A stretch of DNA of 41,725 bases from a virus: the IMG/VR virus record IMGVR_UViG_3300006916_000104, positions 1 through 41,725 of that record; one strand, written 5' to 3'. The notes beneath the pieces were generated by a model. It worked only from the letters and a program-made list of their open reading frames with translations, made no database searches and was not told the origin of the DNA. This document shows, one piece after another, positions 1-7,564 of this stretch; positions within the stretch are counted from its first letter, which is position 1, and each line of letters opens with the position of its first letter. The position numbers were made by a program, and so were the translations under genes.

Positions 1-13
1 TAAAACAATGCCT

Positions 14-454
14 TCACACTTCCTCCACTGTTATGGGACCACTAAAGTAACATTCCATGTCAGCAGAGTCCCAACCATTATCAAAAAACCAACCAGAACC
101 TTCTTCCATAACTTCTTCTTCAAAGGTTTCTAGTTCTTCATCAGATTTAGAAGTTACGCCTGAGAAGTCCCAATCGTCCCAACATCCGTCCCAAGATTCG
201 ATAAATTCGTTTTCTTGGAATTCATTTGGGTGCAATACATCTTCCCAATCTTCAGATTGAGCATCCATTAACTGGTCTACTTCTTCCTGATCTTGGGGAG
301 TAATTTCCCAAGTACCAGAACGCCAACCTGTTTCGTATTTGATACTATCACCGGTTTGACCTTCATAGTCTTTAAATTCTTCGATTTCAACATAAGACTT
401 TTTCCACTTATTAGTGATAGAATAAGTTTTGCCAATTTCTACTTGTACTGTCAT
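14..454 (-). CDS. Highly acidic hypothetical phage protein (146 aa)
   Basis: I do not recognise a family. The start is ATG at 454 with AAGGAG upstream. The protein is extremely acidic: about 41 Asp/Glu against about 8 Lys/Arg, with many Trp residues. It has no signal peptide or membrane segment. The N-terminal 50 residues look like a small beta-barrel (alternating hydrophobics, GKTYSI...), and the rest is an acidic W/D/E-rich tail. It is the last gene before the left edge, 18 bp downstream of a 2OG oxygenase. The charge could suit a DNA mimic, but that is only a guess. Confidence 0.8.
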   Translation of the reverse strand: MTVQVEIGKTYSITNKWKKSYVEIEEFKDYEGQTGDSIKYETGWRSGTWEITPQDQEEVDQLMDAQSEDWEDVLHPNEFQENEFIESWDGCWDDWDFSGVTSKSDEELETFEEEVMEEGSGWFFDNGWDSADMECYFSGPITVEEV

Positions 455-471
455 TTTTTCTCCTTATTGGA

Positions 472-1011
472 TTAATAAGCCCAAATATTTAATGAATACC
501 TTGTGCCGTCTATCACTGGCTTAACTTCATGTGGATACATAAAGTTGCTAGGAAAGATTGCACAATCACCCTTTTTAAGTAATACATCCTTGTCCAAGAC
601 TAATGTATTACCACCAATAAACTCATCATTCAGTAAGGCTATCATTGTTAGTACAGGATGCTCTCTGTCAATACCATGATCAATGTGACTTCTCATGCCC
701 ACGCCTTCTGTATATTTGTTAATTCTAATAGAATCCCATTGACTAATCAATTGAATTGGGTTATTTTTTGGACCAAATAACAAACTGTATTTTCCAAACA
801 CACTTATTAATTTGGGAGATATTTTGCTTTCCAATAGAGGATCGGCATCACAAACTAATATATCGTCAATTTCTTCTACTGACCCAGCTTTTGTATTAGT
901 AGTGTGCCATTTATGCTGGCGCCACGTGTAACCGTGGGCCTTGTTAACAATATCATCACACTCTTGTGAAGTAAAAAGATTGGTGACAAAAACGTAATCA
1001 CTAAGATTCAT
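472..1011 (-). CDS. 2OG-Fe(II) oxygenase, prolyl 4-hydroxylase-like
   Basis: Predicted iron- and 2-oxoglutarate-dependent dioxygenase with a double-stranded beta-helix fold. The facial triad is visible as H109-x-D111 (SHIDH) and H161 (YPHEV), with the 2OG-binding arginine at R171 (GTRYSLN) near the C-terminus. I chose ATG 1011, giving 179 aa and overlapping the upstream OB-fold gene by 11 nt. An in-frame TTG at 1029 would add six residues; neither has a strong ribosome site. The substrate is unknown. It is one of four such oxygenases in the window. Confidence 0.85.
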   Translation of the reverse strand: MNLSDYVFVTNLFTSQECDDIVNKAHGYTWRQHKWHTTNTKAGSVEEIDDILVCDADPLLESKISPKLISVFGKYSLLFGPKNNPIQLISQWDSIRINKYTEGVGMRSHIDHGIDREHPVLTMIALLNDEFIGGNTLVLDKDVLLKKGDCAIFPSNFMYPHEVKPVIDGTRYSLNIWAY

Positions 1012-1678
1012 GTTTAGGACCGGTATCAACTTTTACTCTATTAAATTGAGTTTGTGTACCGTCATCGGAAACACGATGTTGTTTTACAGTACCTCTAATT
1101 TTAATAGACAAACCGGGTTTAGGGTTGATATTAGCACTTGCAAAGTATAAAACTTCCTCATTGGGAGTAACGCAAGTGGTATAGTAAACACCCCATTTTT
1201 GCGAATAAACAGATTTAAGAACCTCTACAGTAAGGTCCATTCTTTCACCGATCTTACCAAGTGTTTTGTTATTATTAAGACTTCGGATCCTGCGATTCTG
1301 TGCATCACGTACAATAGCCTTAGCATAAACACCAGGAAGACTTGCAATAACAGCAAGATCATACGTGGTGTCGATACGCTCCTTTTGTGCAACCTCTCCG
1401 GCGCTTTTATCAAACTCTGACATATACTCACCAGAGATCATTTTGAAAACTAAACCTTGAAAGTATTGGCGAACTTTAGCACCATCGTGCTTATCTCTGA
1501 GTGCTAAACGGGCATGTGGCTCCTCAAGATACCGAAGCATTAACTGCCTATTGGTTATGGTTTCTTTACCATTGTCCCAATGATTTTTGTTAAGATAACG
1601 ACCATTGATACGCTGGGCTTTAGCGGCCGCCGCCCAAACATCATTTGCAGAAAAATCGAAAGGTGTAAACTTAGCCAT
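1001..1678 (-). CDS. Phage protein with C-terminal OB-fold-like domain
   Basis: 225 aa. The N-terminal 120 residues are mostly helical and unrecognised. From about residue 140 the pattern (GERMDLTVEVLKS, YYTTCVT, IKIRGTVKQH, QTQFNRVKV) resembles the OB-fold used by many phage DNA-metabolism proteins. It could bind single-stranded nucleic acid, but no catalytic motif is visible. ATG 1678 lies 3 nt after the stop of the 83-aa gene, so it is probably translationally coupled. Function is inferred only from the domain pattern. Confidence 0.75.
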   Translation of the reverse strand: MAKFTPFDFSANDVWAAAAKAQRINGRYLNKNHWDNGKETITNRQLMLRYLEEPHARLALRDKHDGAKVRQYFQGLVFKMISGEYMSEFDKSAGEVAQKERIDTTYDLAVIASLPGVYAKAIVRDAQNRRIRSLNNNKTLGKIGERMDLTVEVLKSVYSQKWGVYYTTCVTPNEEVLYFASANINPKPGLSIKIRGTVKQHRVSDDGTQTQFNRVKVDTGPKHES

Positions 1679-1681
1679 TTG

Positions 1682-1933
1682 TTAGTCCCACTGCTTAAAG
1701 TTTTGCATTGACTCGTTAAACTCAAACCCTGCCATGTATGCTTCAATCTCGGCAGGGGTCATGTCTTTTTCTTTGACTTGCTCACCATTGCCTGTACCTT
1801 CGGGCCAGTAGTGAGGAAATTGACCTCGCTGATAATAACTGTCAGCACTGCCCCTATCAAAAGGGCTACCGTGAAAACTTGGGTAACGAATGCCGTTGTA
1901 CTCGGTTGTTTTTTGGCTATCATCTAAATACAT
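1682..1933 (-). CDS. Hypothetical phage protein (83 aa)
   Basis: Small soluble protein with no recognised domain. It is rich in Tyr and Gly in its first half and has an acidic helix (MTPAEIEAYMAGFEF) in the second. ATG 1931-1933 follows the preceding stop by one base and has GGAG 8 nt upstream. It belongs to the operon driven by the promoter at 2379-2407. Confidence 0.75.
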   Translation of the reverse strand: MYLDDSQKTTEYNGIRYPSFHGSPFDRGSADSYYQRGQFPHYWPEGTGNGEQVKEKDMTPAEIEAYMAGFEFNESMQNFKQWD

Positions 1934-1934
1934 C

Positions 1935-2348
1935 CTACATGCTCCAGTAAGTTTCAGTTAATGGATCACAACAACCGCCAACTTGACTTAGTGGCAGGGT
2001 AACAGTGATTTCTTTACCAGTACCTGGCGCTCTACCAGTTCTAGTAACCATAGGCTCAACATACTCGTCAACATGAACGATTTCGTAACTAGATGCAAAT
2101 TGCTTGTGCATACGCTTGAACTGAGGTTCAGTAGCATCACGGTATGCGTTGTACATCGGCGCATGATAGTCAGGCTTGCCTTGTGCAAGACACTCATCTA
2201 CCTGATCAAAAGCCTTTTGATAGTACTTAACAGTACGGGTGATACCTGCTTTAGCGGCACTTGCAGTTTTGTAAACGGTAGACTGCCATGAACGTCTGTT
2301 GGGCTCTCTGTGAATACCGTTGTTTGTTGTGTCAATGATATAATACAT
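1935..2348 (-). CDS. Hypothetical phage protein (137 aa)
   Basis: First gene of a small operon. I use ATG 2348 because GAGGAAA lies just upstream; an in-frame start at 2369 would add seven residues that contain the ribosome site itself. The N-terminus (MYYIIDTTNNG) and the basic region after it are typical of small phage accessory proteins. No catalytic motif, membrane segment or signal peptide is seen. A near-consensus sigma70-like promoter lies 30-60 bp upstream. Confidence 0.75.
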   Translation of the reverse strand: MYYIIDTTNNGIHREPNRRSWQSTVYKTASAAKAGITRTVKYYQKAFDQVDECLAQGKPDYHAPMYNAYRDATEPQFKRMHKQFASSYEIVHVDEYVEPMVTRTGRAPGTGKEITVTLPLSQVGGCCDPLTETYWSM

Positions 2349-2378
2349 AAAATTTCCTCTCTGTGTCAATATGTATAT

Positions 2379-2407
2379 ATTATCTCACCATTCTACCCAA
2401 ATGTCAA
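2379..2407 (-). promoter_or_regulatory. Sigma70-like early promoter
   Basis: Read on the minus strand: extended -35 GGCTTGACA with TTGACA at 2402-2407, a 17-bp spacer, and -10 GATAAT at 2379-2384. It drives the 137-aa gene and the genes after it. It belongs to a family of nine similar promoters in this window. Confidence 0.75.
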
Positions 2408-2452
2408 GCCTTTTTTGCATGTTTTTTTAACTTTTTTGCCGTTAAAAATCAA

Positions 2453-2779
2453 TCACTTATCCTTTTTTGGGTCAAATTTTGAGTCAACAAGACGCAATTT
2501 TGGCTTCATTCTGATGATTTTTTCTGCTTCCCTTAGTCCTTTTATACCCGTTTCCTTTTGCTTTGGTTTAGGAACATATGCGTCATTAGCAGACAAGTCT
2601 GGTCTTGATAACGTAGCAATCTCTTTGGCTAAAAGTTCCATCATAAATCTGACATCTTCTTTGTCATGCTGAGGAATTTCTTGCATCCATTTAGCAACAG
2701 CATCAAAGCCGTCGTTATGGAGAAGTTGCCCAATCCATGCTAGATTACCTTTATATCTACCTTCGTTTAATATGCTCAT
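2453..2779 (-). CDS. Hypothetical phage protein, possibly leaderless mRNA (108 aa)
   Basis: Soluble helical protein with a Lys-rich C-terminal third and no recognised family. ATG 2779 has no ribosome binding site. The -10 element of its promoter (TAAGAT, 2786-2791) ends exactly six bases before the ATG, so transcription should begin at or next to the A of the start codon. That would make a leaderless message. The gene stands alone between two promoters. Confidence 0.75.
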   Translation of the reverse strand: MSILNEGRYKGNLAWIGQLLHNDGFDAVAKWMQEIPQHDKEDVRFMMELLAKEIATLSRPDLSANDAYVPKPKQKETGIKGLREAEKIIRMKPKLRLVDSKFDPKKDK

Positions 2780-2785
2780 TGTTCT

Positions 2786-2814
2786 ATCTTACTTCTTTTG
2801 TTAGTTAATGTCAA
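2786..2814 (-). promoter_or_regulatory. Sigma70-like early promoter, leaderless configuration
   Basis: Minus strand: GGCTTGACA with TTGACA at 2809-2814, a 17-bp spacer, and TAAGAT at 2786-2791. The -35 region lies a few bases past the stop codon of the lipoprotein gene that ends at 2817. Confidence 0.7.
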
Positions 2815-2816
2815 GC

Positions 2817-4583
2817 CTAGTCCGAGAATACAGGATCATATTGATCGTGGACTCCAGTCCACCAGTACTTTAAAATATTTTCTGCTGGCTTGCCTCTAAT
2901 AGATTGTGAAATTTCTGGAAATCCTTCTCTAACTGAGGGGATATCTTTTTCTTGTGATGCACGTTGCAATGACGGCGTCAGCCAATAACTACAACTAGGT
3001 TGAATTCCTGCAATAGTCCAAGATGTTTGTAGACTAATTGCTTGCAATACCCCTTCATAAAAAACTGCTTGCCTAGAAAAGTCAATTGCTTCTCTAGTAA
3101 CAGGAAGTTGAACACATTTTGGATCGGAATATCCTTCAATAGTTCCCGGAGTACAAAATCCATCTTCCATCCAACCGCGATAGGGAAAAAACTCTGTGCT
3201 TTGTGACACGATTTGAAAGACTACAGGCACATCTTGTGATGTAGAATAACTGCCTTTGGGTTTCTGACCGTCGTGACCAAAGAAATTATTATAAGACCTC
3301 TCCATATCTTCTAATAATCTGTCTCTAATGAGTTCTACGGTCATTGATTTGTTTTCTTCTGCGTCTCTGATAAACCCACCAAACGACTTTTGAATAATGT
3401 CTACTTTTTCTAACACACGCCAATCATTCCAAATGGGTCCGTCACCTATCCAAATTTCTCCGCTAAATTTTGACCTGATAACATCAATAGCCTCTGATAC
3501 TCTTGTCATCCAGTGATCACGCAATTCAACTTGTGCTTGCGAATCATTAGGTATTTCACCATCTACTCCACAAAAGCATATCCACATTGCACTCCAATCA
3601 ACAGAAAGGGCATCGATCCCGATTTGTTCTCCCCACTCTGCTGTTTCTAACATTAAGTTTTCATGTGCATCCCACATTCTATCAATTAATGCATGATCTA
3701 CTCTTGCGCCTTGACTGAAAGGAAACAACCAGCGATCATACTTATCCAATGGCATAAATTGCCAAACGTAGTGAACCTCAACTCCATAGTCATGGGCTGT
3801 TTTGACAATGTATTCGATAGTTTTTTTGGATATGTGCCACCAAGCATCTTCTAATACCCAAAGATCAGCATTAGCATTTTCCCAATAACCGAAATTATAG
3901 ATAGTAAGTGAATTTGCCCCGGTTTCTGCAAGTTCCATTATAGTCATACGATAATGTAATTTAACATATTCTTCTTTTGTACAATTCTCTGCCCAAGACG
4001 AACTGTGACGAGAATAATTGTCGTATACCCATTCTAAACTAAAATCTTTTAACCCCATGTCTCGTAACCAATGATTAGGTAACGTGTTGCTGGGATAAGG
4101 TATGTCCAGTGGACCCATATATCTTTCTGGGAATGCAGTAGAGTGTGGAGTAGTGCATGAACCTTCTGTATACGGATCATCAACATCTACGTATACAGAT
4201 GCAACTACTTGTCCATTACCGTCACAAGTTAAACGAAATTGGTATTGTTTTTCTTGCGTAACTTTAAATTCTTCAGTACCTGATGTATCTTTACTTCCTT
4301 GCCAATCTACATTGGCAGTACAGGATGTAGCATCAGTTGTAGCCCATGTAAGGGTGACATATTCATTAACTTTGGCAGACGTTGGTGTTACAGTAAATGA
4401 AGTAATTTGAGGCGCCGGCGTATTATTGGAACTACTGCTTCCGCTTCCACCGCCAGTGCTGGCTCCTACAACAGCCGCACCTACGTTAGTGCTTCCACCG
4501 CCCCCGCCGCATGCGGCTAATACGCAACTGCAACATATGATAATAAGATACTTTTGTATCAGAGGAAATGTGTTAGTAACCAT
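2817..4583 (-). CDS. Large lipoprotein: Ig-like domain plus TIM-barrel glycosidase-like domain
   Basis: 588 aa. The N-terminus is a lipoprotein signal: hydrophobic residues 10-24, lipobox LAAC with Cys25, then a glycine run (CGGGGGS) common in lipoproteins of marine gammaproteobacteria. A Gly/Ser linker is followed by an Ig/PKD-like beta domain (about 55-135). From about 140 to the end there is a domain resembling TIM-barrel glycoside hydrolases, with features such as TGANSLTIYNFGYW, GVEVHYVWQ and IGIDALSVDWSAMW; its Asp and Glu residues could be catalytic. The family is not assigned. ATG 4583 has GGGA upstream and its own sigma70-like promoter. It is probably exported and lipidated during infection, so it may modify host surface glycans or exclude other phages; this is inference. 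Confidence 0.8.
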   Translation of the reverse strand: MVTNTFPLIQKYLIIICCSCVLAACGGGGGSTNVGAAVVGASTGGGSGSSSSNNTPAPQITSFTVTPTSAKVNEYVTLTWATTDATSCTANVDWQGSKDTSGTEEFKVTQEKQYQFRLTCDGNGQVVASVYVDVDDPYTEGSCTTPHSTAFPERYMGPLDIPYPSNTLPNHWLRDMGLKDFSLEWVYDNYSRHSSSWAENCTKEEYVKLHYRMTIMELAETGANSLTIYNFGYWENANADLWVLEDAWWHISKKTIEYIVKTAHDYGVEVHYVWQFMPLDKYDRWLFPFSQGARVDHALIDRMWDAHENLMLETAEWGEQIGIDALSVDWSAMWICFCGVDGEIPNDSQAQVELRDHWMTRVSEAIDVIRSKFSGEIWIGDGPIWNDWRVLEKVDIIQKSFGGFIRDAEENKSMTVELIRDRLLEDMERSYNNFFGHDGQKPKGSYSTSQDVPVVFQIVSQSTEFFPYRGWMEDGFCTPGTIEGYSDPKCVQLPVTREAIDFSRQAVFYEGVLQAISLQTSWTIAGIQPSCSYWLTPSLQRASQEKDIPSVREGFPEISQSIRGKPAENILKYWWTGVHDQYDPVFSD

Positions 4584-4618
4584 GTGTGTCCCTGTGTGTA
4601 ATAGTTTATAACTCTATT

Positions 4619-4647
4619 ATATTACACAACTACAAAGGAAAAGTCAA
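4619..4647 (-). promoter_or_regulatory. Sigma70-like early promoter of the lipoprotein gene
   Basis: Minus strand: AGGCTTGACT with the -35 at 4642-4647, a 17-bp spacer and -10 TAATAT at 4619-4624; an overlapping TATAAT lies 3 bp further down. The start codon is at 4583. It sits directly behind a terminator-like hairpin. Confidence 0.7.
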
Positions 4648-4663
4648 GCCTATTTTGCCCAAA

Positions 4664-4689
4664 AATATGCCCAGAAATCTGGGCATATT
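4664..4689 (-). terminator. Rho-independent terminator
   Basis: Near-perfect 12-bp inverted repeat (AATATGCCCAGA, loop AA, and its complement). On the minus strand the hairpin runs into about five T residues. It lies 26 bp past the stop of the 51-aa gene and just before the next promoter, so it separates two transcription units. Confidence 0.75.
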
Positions 4690-4714
4690 GATTTGTTTCT
4701 AAAGGACTGATCTA

Positions 4715-4870
4715 TTAGCCGATTGATGCCAAAGAATGCACAATGATGAACAAACTTGTTGCGCCTAATGCTACCATACTAACATTTTCGCAAAACTGTC
4801 CATCGCACCTCTCAAGCCAACTAATCAAACCGTTTACTTTGCCTCTTGTGAGGTTTATAATTGCGTTCAT
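4715..4870 (-). CDS. 51-aa single-pass membrane micro-protein
   Basis: Short gene with ATG 4870 and GGAG five bases upstream, ending TAA at 4715. The N-terminal half is polar (MNAIINLTRGKVNGLISWLE) and the C-terminal half is one hydrophobic segment (VSMVALGATSLFIIVHSLAS). It has two cysteines in the middle. It lies alone between a late-type promoter box and hairpin upstream and a strong terminator downstream. Function unknown; a small inner-membrane protein is likely. Confidence 0.7.
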   Translation of the reverse strand: MNAIINLTRGKVNGLISWLERCDGQFCENVSMVALGATSLFIIVHSLASIG

Positions 4871-4947
4871 AAGTCTCCGTGTGTCTATCTGTTTGCAAGG
4901 ATTTGTGATTGTATTTTTGGTATTTTAAATTACGTAAAATATACTCA

Positions 4948-4970
4948 CATTGTAGGACCCTCCTACAATG
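4948..4970 (-). other. Perfect 10-bp inverted repeat
   Basis: CATTGTAGGA, loop CCC, TCCTACAATG. On the minus strand it is not followed by a T-run, so it is not a classic terminator. It starts 3 bp after an ATAAATA box, so a transcript from that box would begin with this stem-loop. The stretch 4584-4997 is otherwise filled by the 51-aa gene, a terminator and a promoter. Confidence 0.55.
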
Positions 4971-4972
4971 AC

Positions 4973-4979
4973 TATTTAT
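4973..4979 (-). promoter_or_regulatory. Putative T4-type late promoter box
   Basis: AATAAATA on the minus strand, one base off the T4 late consensus TATAAATA, in the gap after the 396-aa gene. It would drive the 51-aa membrane protein with a leader of about 100 nt. Confidence 0.45.
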
Positions 4980-4997
4980 TCCTTATATACAAAAGTG

Positions 4998-6188
4998 TTA
5001 CTTTTTATATAGAGTGTTACGGATGTTACTTTCGTACTCGACCCAATATTCTACTCTTTGGTTGTTTGCAACTAGTCTGGACCAAATATTCCTTTTAAGT
5101 TTACTGAGAGATTCAGTTGTAGGATATGTTTGTTGAAAATTATGCATTTGTTGCACGACAAAATCTTTACGTTGTTCATAGGGCAATGAATCATAACTAT
5201 GGTCAATTATATCATCAAAAACATCAAATCCCAAATCACGTACAAGTTGTACGGTTCCGGGTGATGCGTGCCAAAGGGGTATTTGGTGCCATGCAAATGC
5301 TTTAAAAGTTTTTTCACTCAAATTGATAGGTTGACTATCTAGCTCCATTGTTTCACAAACAACGTTTACGGCATTCGTATAAAATATATGATGCCCGTCT
5401 GTGTGAACCATAATATCATCGGTGGCAGTTTTACCATCTACATACACCGGCCATTCATACGGAGAAAATAATTCTTCATAATTAACAATTTCTTCTAATT
5501 GTGTTGTTTGGTTGGATTCCGAATCTGATGACAAATTAGAATCTAAGGAATCTTTTGGATTAGCAATTATTATAGGTTTTCTTGTAATGAACGATGCTAC
5601 ATTGTCAATAATGGATCCGCAAGATGCCCTAAGAATCTCAGGATAAAATCCTGCATCAAACAAACTTTTTACAAATAAAACTCTTGCTTTAGACGGTCTT
5701 CTGGCTAAGGCAATAAAATGTTTTTCATATTGAATCTTAAACCAGTCTATATTTTTTTGTTGTAAGTCAGTATACCAGTCGTTGAGAATGATACATGTTG
5801 TAGGGTGAAAATCTATCTGTGCATATTTGCTTTCTGCCGGGTCAAATATTGAATTAGACTCAATAACAATTTTTTTAAATTTTTTAGACCAATCTTTTAA
5901 GACATTGTTTATACTTACATGGGGCATAAACCATTCGTCTCTAGCATCAATGATTAAAGTCCAGTCTGATAAATTAGAAACTCCCCATTCTCTTAACAAG
6001 GATTCAAAGACTTTTTTAATTGTAATTTGATCAACTGGAGCGTGATATAATCCCCCTGTTTTTACTGGTTGGATTAAAGTAAGATAATTGACGAGGAAAA
6101 CTTTCTTTTTTGAATTTAGTGCGTATCCAGGTGCTCTATATGTAAACTCTCCCAGCAAGTCAGTTATCATATTTGTACTCTTGGGCAT
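4998..6188 (-). CDS. Hypothetical protein, possibly glycosyltransferase-like (396 aa)
   Basis: No firm family. The C-terminal third has the pattern SEKTFKAFAWHQIPLW...LGFDVFDDIIDHSYD, which recurs in phage proteins annotated as glycosyltransferase-like and recalls the SEK...P motif of GT10 fucosyltransferases. A low-complexity Ser/Asp/Asn stretch lies near residue 215. There is no signal peptide or membrane segment. ATG 6188 overlaps the upstream gene by 29 nt; an alternative ATG lies at 6170. Confidence 0.65.
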   Translation of the reverse strand: MPKSTNMITDLLGEFTYRAPGYALNSKKKVFLVNYLTLIQPVKTGGLYHAPVDQITIKKVFESLLREWGVSNLSDWTLIIDARDEWFMPHVSINNVLKDWSKKFKKIVIESNSIFDPAESKYAQIDFHPTTCIILNDWYTDLQQKNIDWFKIQYEKHFIALARRPSKARVLFVKSLFDAGFYPEILRASCGSIIDNVASFITRKPIIIANPKDSLDSNLSSDSESNQTTQLEEIVNYEELFSPYEWPVYVDGKTATDDIMVHTDGHHIFYTNAVNVVCETMELDSQPINLSEKTFKAFAWHQIPLWHASPGTVQLVRDLGFDVFDDIIDHSYDSLPYEQRKDFVVQQMHNFQQTYPTTESLSKLKRNIWSRLVANNQRVEYWVEYESNIRNTLYKK

Positions 6189-6594
6189 CTAAGTAGTCAC
6201 GTAAAGTGCCATATATAGTCATCATCATTGCTGTTTGATGGTCGAATACTTTTATGTAGGGTTCTCTGTTTTCGCCATTTACTCGGTATACACCAAGATA
6301 ATATGGACATTTAATTTTTTTAATTAATTCTGATACAAATGCCTCGGGCGCAATAATTTTTCTGCGTTTAGTTTTCTTATCAGATTCTAGTCCTAATGGA
6401 AAATTCCAAGAGGATATATTGGCTTCAGTAAACGCTTTAAGTCCTACATCCGATAATCGAAGACCTTGGCCACCCCTACCTGTCAACCACCAATCAAAAA
6501 CTACATTACCAATTGGAACTGAATGCCACTTACATCTAGGTAGTTCTTTTAGTACTGCTTGTGTAATTTCTTCTTTTGATCTAGGAGACATCAT
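6160..6594 (-). CDS. Hypothetical phage protein (144 aa)
   Basis: Soluble basic protein with a Lys/Arg-rich centre (SDKKTKRRKIIAPEAF) and no recognised domain. It has two adjacent ATG codons (6594 and 6591) and overlaps the upstream gene by 14 nt. It sits in a run of four overlapping unknown genes, which suggests one transcript. Confidence 0.7.
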   Translation of the reverse strand: MMSPRSKEEITQAVLKELPRCKWHSVPIGNVVFDWWLTGRGGQGLRLSDVGLKAFTEANISSWNFPLGLESDKKTKRRKIIAPEAFVSELIKKIKCPYYLGVYRVNGENREPYIKVFDHQTAMMMTIYGTLRDYLDAQEYKYDN

Positions 6595-6880
6595 CGGGAT
6601 ATACTGTGCGTCCCGAACTCATAAAGACAACTGTAAATTTATCCGTTTTAAATTGTGCATTTAATTTACGACACAAATTTCTAGCGTGACCTGGATTTGA
6701 AAAACTAGTCTTTTTGTATTTAGGAGCCGCATCGTTTGCTAGATAATGAGAGGACTTTAGGTTGATAGGTTGGTCATTATAGAACACTGCCCAAATACCT
6801 GCGGCTTCTATAATTTGATCACACTTGTAGGTGTCTTTATCGACAAACTCAAGTATTACTGACGGTTGGGTTCTACTCAC
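6581..6880 (-). CDS. Hypothetical phage protein, GTG start (99 aa)
   Basis: The start is GTG at 6880, overlapping the upstream TGA as GTGA, with a purine-rich AAAGGGGGCGG upstream. The protein is small, soluble and basic in its second half. No recognised motif. Confidence 0.7.
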   Translation of the reverse strand: MSRTQPSVILEFVDKDTYKCDQIIEAAGIWAVFYNDQPINLKSSHYLANDAAPKYKKTSFSNPGHARNLCRKLNAQFKTDKFTVVFMSSGRTVYPDDVS

Positions 6881-7080
6881 TTAAAACCGCCCCCTTTAAC
6901 CTGTACTGTAATAACTTCTTCATTCTTTTTATCTTCCTTCGATAACTCATGCAAGTCTGCTAACAACTTGCTGATATCGTCACGCAACCCTCGGGCCTCG
7001 CCAATTGGCAAGACAATGCTCGTAGTCTGCTTACCTTCTATTGCTGACATTTTATCAATAAACGATTTGATATGTAGCAT
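6877..7080 (-). CDS. Hypothetical small phage protein (67 aa)
   Basis: The central region looks like a two-helix coiled segment (GEARGLRDDISKLLADLHEL). ATG 7080 has no ribosome site and lies about 10 nt after an ATAAATA box; an internal ATG (residue 11) is an alternative. It is followed by GTGA coupling to the next gene. Confidence 0.65.
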   Translation of the reverse strand: MLHIKSFIDKMSAIEGKQTTSIVLPIGEARGLRDDISKLLADLHELSKEDKKNEEVITVQVKGGGFK

Positions 7081-7085
7081 TATAT

Positions 7086-7550
7086 CTATATATTTATCTG
7101 AATTTTTGCTTCTTCTTTGGTTTTATATGGACCTAAATACGGATAACGTTGAATAAAAATATACTTAGGACAGAACATTACTTGGTTTACACCGTTATGT
7201 TCTACTACAAACCAACCTGCCGCATGGAAACATTTGCTTTTTCTAGTTTTTGTAAAAACATGTAATCCTCGTTTAACGTCAAAAACTGAATTGTAAGTTC
7301 TTGCTGTTGTAGGATATTCAGGATAAGGAACTGCTACTTCTGTTTTAGATTTTTCTTGTGATAAGAATTTGATTTTGGTTTTCTTTTCAATTTCTTTGGT
7401 GTTTGTAAATTGATAAAAACTACCTTGCAATTCTACACCAAATCCTGCGTGGTTAGCACAGACGTTTCCTACTTTCTTTTCGCCGTCAGTTAAAATCCAA
7501 AACTGACCGTCATTGACGGGTTTAGCATAAAGTTCTACTTCTAATATCAT
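7086..7550 (-). CDS. Hypothetical phage protein (154 aa)
   Basis: I chose ATG 7550 because AGGAG lies 3-8 nt upstream; longer in-frame starts would run into the preceding gene. The sequence is beta-rich with many Lys and aromatic residues, for example GWFVVEHNGVNQVMFCPK. No membrane segment or catalytic motif. It ends inside the ATAAATA box of the next gene. Confidence 0.7.
   Translation of the reverse strand: MILEVELYAKPVNDGQFWILTDGEKKVGNVCANHAGFGVELQGSFYQFTNTKEIEKKTKIKFLSQEKSKTEVAVPYPEYPTTARTYNSVFDVKRGLHVFTKTRKSKCFHAAGWFVVEHNGVNQVMFCPKYIFIQRYPYLGPYKTKEEAKIQINI
7091..7097 (-). promoter_or_regulatory. Possible T4-type late promoter box
   Basis: GATAAATA on the minus strand, overlapping the last codons of the 154-aa gene. 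The start codon at 7080 follows 10 nt later, so any message would have almost no leader. A+T richness makes chance occurrence possible. Confidence 0.3.
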
Positions 7551-7564
7551 TTGATCTCCTGTAA

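Noticed and set aside
4743-4928. 61-aa plus-strand frame
   Set aside because: It is opposite the 51-aa minus-strand gene, which has a proper ribosome site and membrane segment, and lies in a region read on the minus strand.
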